The notes under the pieces are model-generated. The model did no database searches and was not told the origin of the DNA. It saw nothing but the letters and a program-made list of their open reading frames with translations. Made by a program: the position numbers and the translations under genes. From assembly GCF_001039355.2 (NCBI RefSeq), contig NW_019775601.1:72826-104568 (forward strand): a stretch of 31,743 bases of DNA, written 5' to 3'. Shown here piece after piece: positions 1 through 10,900 of the stretch (within the stretch, counting starts at the first letter, position 1; each line of letters begins with the position of its first letter). The stretch is from Lingula anatina. Lineage: Eukaryota > Brachiopoda > Lingulata > Lingulida > Lingulidae.

Positions 1-1840
1 GGGGGTTTCGGGGGAATAGTCCGGAGGGGGGGGTTGTCCTAGAATCGTGAAATCTGCTCCCTGGTCTTTTAAACAGCCCTTTGAATTTATGGGCTATGGA
101 CTTTTATATATTTCTGCAATACGTCAATATGAAATATTTATAACTAGATCACCAGAAGGCTAAACTTCTTCGTTTAATTGGAAGAGGCGGAACCGGGATT
201 ATTTGAAAGGGGGCAAAGCTGATTATAGCCCCCTTGGCGTGGTGTTCAGGGCCTGCTGAAGTGCCCCAATTTTTTTTTCGGTGTTTTGGAGGGCAAACGA
301 TGATCTTTGGTACGCTTAGAACTATCATCCAGGTGGTCAAAATTCTAATTTCTAGAAAGCTGTCTTTCTTGCTCATCATAATATACTGTTTTGGAGATAA
401 AATTGATAAGATTCTTTGTAAAGGAAGATCCAGTACGAGTTGATACTGTTTATGTAACTACATAAAATTTTTAATGCAATTATAAGATCAATGAATGTAA
501 GATTTAGCTGTTTACACATTACATTTGAAACTTGTAATGATTTTTCTGGTTACATTATTTTCATAATTAAATCTGTTGAACTAAAATGCTTTGATGATGT
601 TCACCAACTAAATGATAGGCACTGTACATGTACAAAGCAGATCATTGAAGATGTGTATAGCTTATAGTTTTTGTGATCAAATTGCAAAGCATAACGGTAT
701 TGATGTAAAAAAAGTATTTTGCAAAGAAGTATAACTTGTATTGAAAAGACAGATATTTATTATGAAAATAAAAGTTTATTATTCTTACTAAACCTTGTTT
801 CAGCTTTCTTATGTCACAACAATTATTGAGCAACATTACACAATACTAATACAACACTCTAAAACACACTAATTACACGCAGGCCAATGGTAAATAAAGA
901 TTGCAAGCAGTACTCATCTCCTCCCAAACTACATGAAAGCATCAACCTACATGTAATTTGACAACCCAAGTAATCAAATGACTACCAAGGGTATTCACCA
1001 GGTGAGATATGATGGCCCTGCCAGGCCATCAAATACAGATTATGACTACCTGGGTCCTCGTTTTAGGTTTACTCATTTGATGACCCTGAGGTAGTCATTT
1101 TGATGACCCTATGTTTTCAGTGTTTTTGTTAAACTTCAGAATATAGGGTTATAAATATTAGGCAGTGCTATGAATTAAATGTCATTTTATACAAATATAG
1201 GGAAATGACCTAGATAAACAGATAATTTATTTCAAGTGAGCAGAGAGTATGAAATATTTCACTAGTCCTGAATATACGTAATATATATGCAATCAGCGTA
1301 ACAAAAACAAATTCATAATTATACTCAAGTTGTTCAAGTCAATATGGCCTTAACATATGTTATTAAAACGATAACATATACATATACATGGGCGACCCAA
1401 ATTCATGAAATTATATTTTTCCGTCAAGTGGCTTCAAATGCGGTCCCCTTTGGTCTGCGTGTATGCTGGGAGGCTGTAATTAAATAAAATATAATTGACA
1501 AAAAAAGTTTAAAAGATTGTTGAGAAACTGTGAAAACAACAACTGTGGGTAAAATAATTACTCAATGCACATAATATTTATGATTTGAAGATACAACTTG
1601 TTTCAAATACCGGCATTTTCAGTAGAATATTGCGAGAGAGAGAGATCCATAATTAATGTTCTGATACGATTCCAATATGGTTTATAGTTTATAAACAAAA
1701 TAAAACAACTGGCGATGTGGGGAATCTAAATATATTCACGATATGAACCTTTGGTGTCACAACAGGATCACACCGTACGACGTACTTAAGTAATATAATA
1801 CATCGTTGAAATTATCTTATCTATGAATTAGTTTTACCTT
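1..1840. other. Intergenic, no gene recognised
   Basis: AT-rich sequence with frequent stops in all frames. It contains a degraded MITE fragment (186-356) and, near 1000-1110, short direct and inverted copies of the word TGACTACC. I found no exon with good splice sites or recognisable protein. The G-rich first 50 bases resemble the G/C-rich parts of the same MITE family but are too short to assign. Confidence 0.5.
186..356 (-). repeat. Degraded hAT-like MITE fragment
   Basis: It shares word order with the fuller copies at 15743-16001, 29165-29282 and 31338-31559: an AGGCGGAACCGGGATTATTT edge, a 'cccccttg...gtggtgttc' block, 'gagggcaaacgatg', then 'gcttagaactatcat' and 'gtcaaaattctaatttc'. 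The outer CAGTGGCGGA terminus on the far side is missing, so it is a truncated copy. Confidence 0.55.
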
Positions 1841-2023
1841 TTATTCACTGGATGCATCACTCCATATCCTTTCAAACCAGTTATCCACTTTATCTTGACA
1901 CGTGCCCTCCTCGTCGTTACACAGCAAGATTGTGCTGCCATTTGTCAATGCAGATATCTCTCGACAGTGTTCTAGAGCGGCTGTCCTCTGTGATGTTATT
2001 TGTTGACTGGGTGCTCCAGTTGG
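1841..2023 (-). CDS. Candidate terminal exon of an unidentified gene
   Basis: A minus-strand reading frame opens directly after a CTAG acceptor (AG at 2024-2025) and runs 60 codons to a TAA at 1841-1843. The peptide begins PTGAPSQQ, contains LEHCREISALTNGSTILLCN and CQDKVDNWFERIW, and ends SDASSE. Its balanced composition, acidic and amphipathic, is unlike the AT-rich noise around it. An alternative donor (GTGAAT after GCATCCA) could skip the stop. A possible upstream mini-exon ends at a perfect GTAAGT donor near 2301-2306, but its phase (1) does not match this frame (0). I do not recognise the protein. Other frames here are also open, so this is tentative. Confidence 0.33.
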   Translation of the reverse strand, partial: PTGAPSQQITSQRTAALEHCREISALTNGSTILLCNDEEGTCQDKVDNWFERIWSDASSE

Positions 2024-2501
2024 CTAGGTATTGTATTGTAAATATAAATGAATTTGTAGACGGATAGTGGGGCGCAAAGTCTCTAAAATACGTTTAAGCA
2101 AGCATGCATACCTTTATAAGTTTTGCGTATAACGTTTTTGTCAGTTGAAGAATTCTCACATATTGGGTGAAAATTACTGTATTGCATTTCTGCATTTCCT
2201 GCGACACAAGTCTGGGTCTGGTAGTATCATAGCATGAAACAAAGCAAAGCACAGATTTCGGAGGGAATGAAAATTATCTTAAACGGCAATTTTAGGACTT
2301 ACCGTCCATACTAGAATTGCCGACCAGTGCAGCTTCAGGGATCTTAATTTTCAAGTCCGGAAAATATTGAACGAAAATTTTTTTTTACGCCAAGAAGTAC
2401 AAAAGTCGTAAACACTGCAGGTGTAGTCAACATAACGTTCTTTGTTGTGGCTAAAATGGGCTTTGTAGTGGAGACTTTAATACACATGGGGATTTTTTTG
2501 A

Positions 2502-2600
2502 GTGTGAACGTAATCATTACGCCATCTTTAGGGTCTCGATGTAACTACACGAAACTGTTAACGCTATAACACCTTTTTGTAAAAAAGACTATAAATTTAA
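2502..2600 (+). repeat. Dispersed repeat, copy 1 of 3
   Basis: The segment containing 'cgccatctttagggtctc', then 'gtaactacacgaaa', then 'cgctataacacc' recurs at 13690-13790. A more diverged, interrupted copy lies at 13332-13460. No coding potential or terminal inverted repeat is evident. It is probably a relic of an interspersed element. Confidence 0.55.
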
Positions 2601-2683
2601 AAAATGAGTGTATGAATTTTAACGAGAAAGAATTAAAGAGGTAGTAGTTCATAAATGAAAATTATCAAACACATGTTGACCCT

Positions 2684-2810
2684 CACTGACCGCTAGGTGG
2701 TATAGCGGCCAGGACCCTCTTCTGTTCACATCAGTCTGGTGAAGGCCTACGTCCAGGTTGGCCGTAAAAGCTCACGCTTGGACATAAAAAGGAATTATTA
2801 TTATTATTGT
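2684..2810 (+). mobile_element. Candidate tRNA-derived SINE with (ATT)n tail
   Basis: The 5' part contains GTGGTATAGCGGCCAGGAC, which resembles an A-box region of tRNA-Glu/Asp type. About 25 bases later GTTCACATC is a weak B-box match. A unique body (GGTTGGCCGTAAAAGCTCA) follows, then a simple tail 'ggaattattattattattg'. A pol III-like head followed by a triplet tail is the layout of a SINE. Only one copy is in the window, so the family assignment is inference. Confidence 0.4.
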
Positions 2811-4584
2811 GTCCAAGGCTCACGGTATGAAAGTTTTTCGACTTGTATTTGATACATAAATACTTTAAGAGGTAGTATTTAGTTTATTAACAAGTTAAAT
2901 TTCGGCCAGTTTCTGTTTCCTTGCTATCTATTCCTGACACTGTCTACCACCGGTTTTCTTCTCCAGATGTGACAGACACTATACGGTGTGCACAATATGT
3001 GATTTCTCAAACCCCAATAGGTCCTCTTTGACACAGTAAACTAGGTTTTATATTTATCTAGCAAAAATGCCGAGCAATGCATCCAAGCACTGAATAGGAG
3101 CTTAAAGAATTCTTTTGAGAAAATATTTAGGGACCATGACCATACATTTATGTTTCAGTATGATAATGCTACTCCACGTACAGCCAATTCACTAGAAGAC
3201 TGTTTATATACGAACCAGCTCCAGACCCCCAAATGGCCAACTCAATCCCTCGATGACTGAGGGGTAGGCCTAACACTTAAAAAAAGATCCCGTACTATCT
3301 GATTTTTGGTCTATTGAATTAGGCGTACAATTCATTCAGTTGGTCTGGTATAGGCTGGTGTCATCTGAGGGTGAGAGTTTAGCTTTAGGCTTGTAACCGG
3401 TAATTTTGTAAACACCCTGCCAAAATTCTCTAGAGTAACGTTCGAGATTTGTGCCTCTCGCGCCATATTTTGATAATTCGGTACCTGTCATATTAGTCCT
3501 TGAAGCTATGTAAATAACTAGCAATCCTTCTTGAAACTTCCAATGAGTAAAATTTAGGCCCTAAAAGATAAAATGCTTACTGATTTCTCAATCAGAATTA
3601 TATTTGTTACTTAAATCATCAATCACAAAATTTAAACTTGGCCCTCGATCGGCTGCGTACCCGTATGGTGTCTGCAAATATACATGTATAAACCCACAGT
3701 CGTCTTCGACATTGAACTTAGTTTGTGACAACTGTCTTTTACCCTCCCAACTTTAGTTTATTGTAGTCAAGTACATCGTAGTGGCGAGTGAGTGGGTCAT
3801 AATAAGGCTAAATGTAGCAATGTTTATAATGGTATTCTATAATATATATCCATTTATCATTTTATATGACGTAATGGCGGATTTACATATCTTGAACAAC
3901 TGATAATAATGTGATTAAGATCATTAAGCTTTTTGCAGACATTATTATATTTTCTATTGGTTTACATTGTATGTGTTGATGTGTCCATGCACATTGTACA
4001 TGGATGAGTAATTGCAGCAACGACTGTAACAGTAGGGCCTTAGTGCAATGTTTTTCTCAAAATTTTGTTTATCATTTACTGGACATACAAAGTTGTGACA
4101 AAGAGGACAGTGCATCTTTCTACCGAGGACTTCTGCCGGTCAGTGGATTTCAAACAAGGCAAAATAAATAATAGAGTTAATTATAGACGAAGCTTTAAAG
4201 TAAATTTAAAAAAGTCTATATCACAAACCATTGTACGATATATAACTGTATCAATAAACCTCATGGATTGACAATGAAGTTATTCTTCTTTTCTAATTTT
4301 TTTCAAGATATTCCGTATAAATATAAATAAGTAAGTTCATGGCGTGATAATAAGGCAATTCTTTTCATATACATTGTACTCTCTGTGATATAACCTTCGA
4401 CTTATCATTTAGTTGAGTAAAATGCTTTCTACAGGACTACAAGTACTGAACATTTACTCGTGTTTCAGTATACTTGTTCTTTGTATTTATGCCCTATTCT
4501 CTCTCTAAGCAAAATATTATATTGTAATCGTTCATCTTATTTTTCACGCAGATTTACAAAATATTACTTATTAGTGAGTCACAT

Positions 4585-5094
4585 TTCTTCAGACTCCGCA
4601 CAATCTGGAAGTCGGAGCAGTACAGCTTACACACCAAAGTCCATCTTTACAACAGCAGTGTGAAGTCTGTTCTGCTCTACGGGTCTGAATGCTGGAGAGT
4701 TACGAAGTCTGACATAAGCAGAGTGGAGTACTTCCATAACAGGTGTCTCCGCAGGATCTGCCGCATATTCTGGCCAAATAAGATCTCCAACCATGACCTG
4801 TACATACTGACAGGCAGCCAGAGTATTGTGAGGCAGATCAAGCGACGGCGATTTAAATGGCTCGGCCATGTACTTAGGATGGACGAGAACCGAGTACCAA
4901 AGGTAGCTTTGAGATGGACACCACCCGGAAAAAGAAAGAGATGAAGGCCCAAGACCACCTGGCGCCGAACAGTGATGGCAGAGCTGAGGGAGCTGGACCT
5001 TACATGGGGACAGGCCCAGCACGTAGCCAGAGACAGGGCCAAATGGAAAGAAGTGACTGTGGCCTTATGTCCCACACGGGACGAAGAGCACTGA
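4585..5094 (+). pseudogene. 5'-truncated LINE reverse-transcriptase C-terminus, with stop
   Basis: Plus-strand conceptual translation gives the conserved C-terminal tail of a non-LTR retrotransposon RT ORF: LLYGSECWRVTKSD, CLRRICRIFWPNKISN, RRRFKWLGHVLRMDE, KVALRWTPPGKRKR, then RPKTTWRRTV and ending CPTRDEEH. This pattern is typical of RTE/CR1-like LINEs. A TGA at 4942-4944 replaces the glycine codon expected in KRKRGRPKTTW, and the frame then stays open to 5092-5094. The catalytic palm (YADD) and endonuclease are absent. It is a dead, 5'-truncated insertion. Clade assignment would need alignment. Confidence 0.88.
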
Positions 5095-5875
5095 TGACAT
5101 TTCTTCACATATATAATATGTAATGATGCATAATGGGTAAAGAGCCACGAATCTTATGACCAATGTTCAACAAGCTTTAATAAGCTTCAACAAGCTTTAA
5201 TAAGTAGTCATGGACAGAATAATGCGGCCTAACAAAAGCGACACAGAAATGATTAAAGCAAAACTTTAACGCTTACTTAAAGTTGAAAAAATAAAATTAA
5301 AACAGTCAATTACTTTTGCCTCGAATTTTTCCTAAATAATTTTTTCGTTCTAGAGATTGTATCTACCATGGCGAATGTGGCTCAGATAATTTTCTATAAT
5401 GTCGGACCTGGCTGCCTCAACAAAACCATTTTATGGGAAATCTTTGGCACAGATAGAACTCTCCAGTAGATGCCACTGGAGCATTAAGCAAAGGCAATCA
5501 TCCGATCATGCCATTTTGGGTACTACAGCAATCCTGTGTTGTCCATCTTTAGCAAAATGAAAATTTTGCAGCAAGATTTCCGTAATATTGCGACAAATTT
5601 GATGCAAACTACAAGTTTACGGCAACAAATTTGCAGAAACTTTGAGAAACTTTTTGATAGCTGCTAATTTGAAGCAAAATTGCATGAACATCTCAAGTTT
5701 GCAATAAAGTTGCAAGAAAGCATTGACGTTCTTGAATTTGCGAGAGAGTTTGCGTCTGACCTGATATTTTGCTAAGGACAAATGCACACTTATGCCATAC
5801 GTTTGTCGAAGCATTTGAGTGAGTGGGTCTTAACCTGTACGCCTCTTCTGTTGATGCCTAGGATCTCCCCTACGA
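5095..5875. other. 3' flank of the CUB-like gene, no other gene
   Basis: It contains a short tandem duplication of TTCAACAAGCTTTAATAAG at about 5167-5204, whose complement also offers ATTAAA polyadenylation-like hexamers for the minus-strand gene ending at 5876. At 5560-5780 there is a degenerate stretch rich in TTTGCAA/TTGCAAG words. No exon is recognised. Confidence 0.4.
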
Positions 5876-6231
5876 TTAACCACTGTCCGAAATACCAGGT
5901 GTCTGCCCAGAGTTTGTTTGGCCAAACGCTGAGCCGTATATATACGAAGCCGGTGGTGGAGGCGGGGCGTATTGGCCATCACCGCCAGTAGCCTCCATGT
6001 AAGAAGGTGGAAGGGCGGAGTCTGGGTTGAAATAATGTGACGGCAGGGGGTAGGCGGGGTCCACTGGTGTGATTGGCCCAAAACCTTGTGACGGGGGAAA
6101 ATAGGCTGGGCCGTGAGGAGCAAATCCGCCATACTGCTGGTTCTGCATTCCCATCTGTCCGGAGATGGTGGTGTAGTTGACCGTCGAGGCAGCTGTGTTG
6201 AGACTGGCTCCCCCTATATGAGGTGTGGCAT
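5876..6231 (-). CDS. Gene 2 cytoplasmic tail exon with PPSY motif
   Basis: After a TTTTGCAG acceptor the frame runs about 118 codons to TAA at 5876-5878. The tail is rich in Pro, Gly, Tyr, Gln and Ser, with PHGPAYFPPSQGFGP, ALPPSYMEATGG and APPPPPASYIYG. LPPSY is a canonical PPxY WW-domain ligand and the PPPPP run could bind SH3 or EVH1 domains. No enzymatic domain is present. Shisa-like and other membrane adaptors have similar tails, but the ectodomain here is different. Confidence 0.82.
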
Positions 6232-7905
6232 CTGCAAAAGACATATCACGTTTGAAAAAAAATTACACATGCTAAGCAATTTTGGTCTTGTGTGTCACAA
6301 TGATTTGCCTGGGTGTTTTGAAAACTAAAAAATGCGTTAACACATTCACGCAAATGAAACATGCAACATACTATTTTTAGTCATTTCTTTTAAAGAAAAA
6401 CTGACAGCGTTGTAACAGAGATGGGGGAAGGGACGGATTCTCTGGAAGTTGATAGCAATTTAGTGAGACTTCCCAGGGAGATAGATCGATCCAAATATCT
6501 ATGCGAATGGTCCCTGTGACACATATTCGATAAGCATCGTTCCCATACATCCCTCTCTAAATACCCACTTCCACATCCAACGGAAATGCCCCCTCTCTTT
6601 CGCACACTAAAATGGAAGGTATACGAAAAGAAACTCACGCGGTCTGATCCGGGTTCTTGGGGATGATTTCTTGGCTGATGAGCAAACCTTAATCACGATC
6701 CCTAACAGAACGACGGCAGCCACTGAACCAATAACAATTCCCGCAATGGCACCGTCAGACAAACCAGATGAAACTGAAAGAAATGTTAAATTTGAGAATT
6801 CTAACCAAGGAATAAGATATATAATTCCTATATTCCTTGTAGAAACACACCCTCAAACGTATTTTAATAAAATAATTTTTAGAAACACCATAGATTTACT
6901 GTGTAAGCATGAATGATACATCTTTTTAAGGGTTATTATACGCTGTTTTCCCAAGAGGAAACGCTGTCTAATGACCAAATGCTGACACAAAGAATAACCA
7001 TCATGATATTTCACACAATATGCCAGCATCATTTCAATTTCAGAAGTCAACACCATCATTTCAAGATTATTCACACGAGGGTTAGGGATTGTTGATGATT
7101 TTTTGTTGGTATTTATTAATATTCATTATACATATGTATATATATTTATTATACACACTCGCTTTCATACGAAAGAGAGGTGCACACCTCAGCACTATAA
7201 CCAATATAATAACCAGTACAGCCAAAGGGAAGTACTTGTATGAACCTTCTAAAACCGCTATGTATTGATCTACGAACTGTTAGTCCCAGAAGTTATAGAA
7301 TAAATTGGTAGGTCAGTGGCGGCTTTAGATGGGGTTCAGGGGGGCTGACCCTCCCTTCGATTTCTGAATTGAAATTAAAATTTTGACTAACTGAATCATA
7401 GTTCTAAACAATACCAAATGACATCGTTCGCCCTCTAAAATACCAATTTTTCGGGACCAAGGGGGGGGGGGTCGACTTTTTATTTAAATTAACCAGACTA
7501 AGATTATCATTACCGCAAAGTCATTTTTTACCTCCATCAACAAAAGAAGTTCTTTTTTTTCATCAACATTGACTTGTAAGTGGAAATAATGTGTCAAAAA
7601 CCTCACAATTTTTAATGAAATATTCAGGATAGACAGTTTCTTAGGAGAGATAGAAGTGAATACAACTTCCACTGAATCCCAGTCCCCCTATTTCTGAAAT
7701 TAATAATTTTTCACAGCCTTGGAAAGTGTTACCCTTCGGGTCACCTTTCATCTCCGTGAATTTGGGGTCATTCGGTGCATTTTCACGGGAGTAGCGGCCA
7801 TAAGATACCGAAACTGAAAACTAATTCGGGAACCGTTAATGCTAGAGACCCATTCTTTTTTTGCATTTTGTAGAGCATATAAAGCCCAACACTGGTGTGG
7901 TCTCC

Positions 7906-7947
<42 letters not shown>

Positions 7948-10900
7948 TATTCCATACGGTTTTCGAGTTATGCTGTATCAAAAAGTACATATTGGTGGTG
8001 AAAGCAAAATGTGCAGTACGGTAATGGATAATAGATTTTCAACCCCGGGAAAATAAAACATAAGGCTTGGCGAGGCAGACAACTTCTGGTCAAAAATGAC
8101 ATTATTTCATAAAATTTGAACATCTGGAACTTCTGAGCACCTCCCATTTCAAGAATTTCAACCAAAATGACCTTTTCTTTATTTTAACTAATTTTTTTCT
8201 GTAGGAAATTTATGGCACATTATTGTAACTCCAAAATTACAACATTTAGTCCCTTATATCTCCAAACCTGGCAGAGATAGGTCCATAGTTACTATTGAAC
8301 TTGAAAAGGAAGTCATATACTGGCAATCTAAATGTGACCTTGAAACTGACCTTTGACCTACTTTTCATCATGAATTGAACTTTGCAAATTTTGGTTCCCT
8401 TTTATCTCCAAAACTGCCAGAGATAGGTCCATAGTTACAATTGAACTTGAATAGGAAGTCATATACTGGCAATCTAAGTGTGACCTTGAAATTGACCTTT
8501 GACCTACTTTTTATCATGAACTGAACTCTGCTAATTTCTTTCTCTTTTAACTCCAAACCTGGCAGAGATAGGTCCATAGTTACTATTGACGTTGAATAGG
8601 AAGTCATATACTGGCAATTTACTGTGACCTTGAAATTGGCCTACCTTACTATGAACTAAACTTTTATTGTACCATTTTTAGTTATATATATTTTTTGCAT
8701 ATTTTGAAAATTCTTGTTGATTGCATTTTTACAGCTTGTCAAGCACAAGACTGGTGGTGGTGTCCCTTTTTTTTGTGTGGGGGGGTCTATACGAATGCGC
8801 TTACTCCAGCTGGTGATACAATATTCGGAGGCGGTATCGCCTCTCTGATCCTCTAGTTTATAAATACATTATCCATTTTTCCATTTAATGATAAATACAA
8901 GTGGGTACATAAATGATAGATACATTTTCTGGGAGCCTCAAAATGATGTTTGGTCGCGATTGTTAATCATGCTACCATATTTTCTGATCGGTAAGGTCGA
9001 ATTCAGAATGAAGGGGCAGGAATATATGTTTGGTTTGAAAAACAATCAAGGTCTGTCCTTCGTCAGGGAGCAATTGTGTATGGTTACCTCGGCCATGGAC
9101 AAATTATATGAATAAGGCAAGACTGCTGTTATCAATACGCCTATATGCACAACCGGAAATAGTCCCACGTATACCACATTACCATCTATGGTGTTACGTT
9201 GTATTGCATTTAGAGACTCAGTACGTCATTGCGATCAATTTAAATTCAAAGTAGGTCGACATAAACACACACCAAACCCACTTACAAGCTTATCCCTGGA
9301 GGTACCGGTCTCGTCATAAAAACTCAACGTCACATGGCTGTTGCTGATGGAAAGACTTCCAGATGCAAAGGAGATAGCCATAATGTCTACAGAGTTCGCT
9401 GGCCTGAAGTACATGGTGCAAGAGCTGGTAGTGGACCTGTAGGTGTTGGAAGGGGACCATGCGGTCACCCACAGGTACTGGCCGCTGTTCACATATATGA
9501 AATTTGGAGAACAGTGCTGGCTGTTGTCCATTGAGATAGGAACTAGAAATGAACGCATAAACGTACAAATGGATCAAGGTATCAATTCAATGATGACATG
9601 ATGACTTCAGATGAAAAAAATACAAAAATATAAATAAAACATAGGCTTCCTAGATGAAAATACAAAAAAGCAAGCGAATTCGCCCTGCTAACACCGTCCC
9701 CGTTTTCCATCACCTTAATTGTCGTGAATTAATTTGTTTTTTCGATAAAATACCCACCTTGTTAAATTTTAAAACATATATTCCACCTTTAATATACCAC
9801 ATATATACCGGTACCTACGTTAACTATCAGTATTAAAAAAGATACCTATTATTCAGAAGTTAATAGAAGTATTCTGCTACTCACGCAGCGGCACATGTAC
9901 AGTAGATGTGCAGACAGGGGTGCGTACTGGTGTATTTACACATGTACTTACGTGCCCGGGTCCCCAGCGTGGTTGAAGTGCCGTTGTATATCCACACGTT
10001 GAACTCAAAACTATATCCTGTGCTGTAGGGGATGGACATGGTGAGGTTTACACGCAGATAGGGCCCGATTGTATAGTACGTGGATGATGGGGTCGAGCTT
10101 GAGTTATCTAAAATTAACTAGAAAACATACCGTTATAGATATGCATTTAACATTTTTCACAGACATTGAATTTGCGACAATTTTTTACAAAAAGAGCATG
10201 TTTACAAAGTGGCCTTGCTAAATCAATTTCAATCTTCGTTTTGCCCAGCAGAACACGTGTTATTTTCTAGCTGGTTTCTTGCCTTCATGAACGTTTGATA
10301 AGAAGCTTTATTTTACAACTGAAGCAGTTAAAATATTTTCAACATGACACCAACAAGTTTCACATAAATAACAAATCACAAATCTCGCCTCATTCCTCCG
10401 CGAGTAATTTAAGTATTTTTGTATATAGAGAACAAATAAACCTTCTTTAAATTTGTGTGTTGGTTATCCTAATAAGGGCTCCTTCCTTCAGAAGACTTCT
10501 CTTGGCGTTGGGTAGAATACAGAAAAGCCGGTGATGTATATGTGTGTGTGTGTGTTTGTGTATGCTGGTGTTAAAGTTTGTTAGGAGATTTTTAAATCCA
10601 GGGTATTTCAACCTTAGATTAGCAATGTGTTGACGGAATTTTTCTTGACAATTATACTGTAGAAACACTGCAATTTCCTCCCGCATGGTCATGGTAAGCA
10701 TGAGCCATCATATCACCAGATTCAGTGTACATGTAGGTGAGATCTACACTCTGTGTACAACTCAAATTTCATTTGGAAAAATACATGAAAAAACTAAAGC
10801 AGCAAATTGGCGCACAATCCGGCGTTCCAGCTGGTGATATGGCTCGCCAAGCGCACCGGCCTTTCCACTTACCAACTCCTTGAGAGAATATCCATAAAAA

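Larger units (their letters stand above)
2024..4580. other. Intergenic, no gene recognised
   Basis: AT-rich sequence holding one copy of a three-copy dispersed repeat (2502-2600) and a SINE-like element (2684-2810). The short open frames here (for example near 3336-3524 and 4065-4271) have no domain, no splice support and AT-driven composition, so I do not call them genes. Confidence 0.5.
6774..9285 (-). other. Large intron of gene 2 with repeats
   Basis: No exon recognised with confidence. It contains a MITE copy (7314-7475), a 40-base poly-T run (7907-7946), and a three-unit 146-bp tandem repeat (8258-8660). The 75-codon plus-strand frame at 8888-9115 has reasonable composition but no splice or domain support. 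The missing second half of CUB-like domain 2 should lie here if it exists. Confidence 0.45.

Noticed and set aside
8888-9115. 75-codon plus-strand open frame
   Set aside because: Reasonable composition but no homologue recognised, no splice or promoter evidence, and it lies in an intron of the opposite strand.
9060-9222. Minus-strand frame (SLNAIQRNTIDG, then LITAVLPYSYNLSMAE) considered as the missing second half of CUB-like domain 2
   Set aside because: It starts in the right phase (0) but its only good end is phase 0, not the needed phase 1. The implied intron to exon 4 would be about 65 bases, and the acceptor lacks a pyrimidine tract. Similarity to exon 3 is weak.
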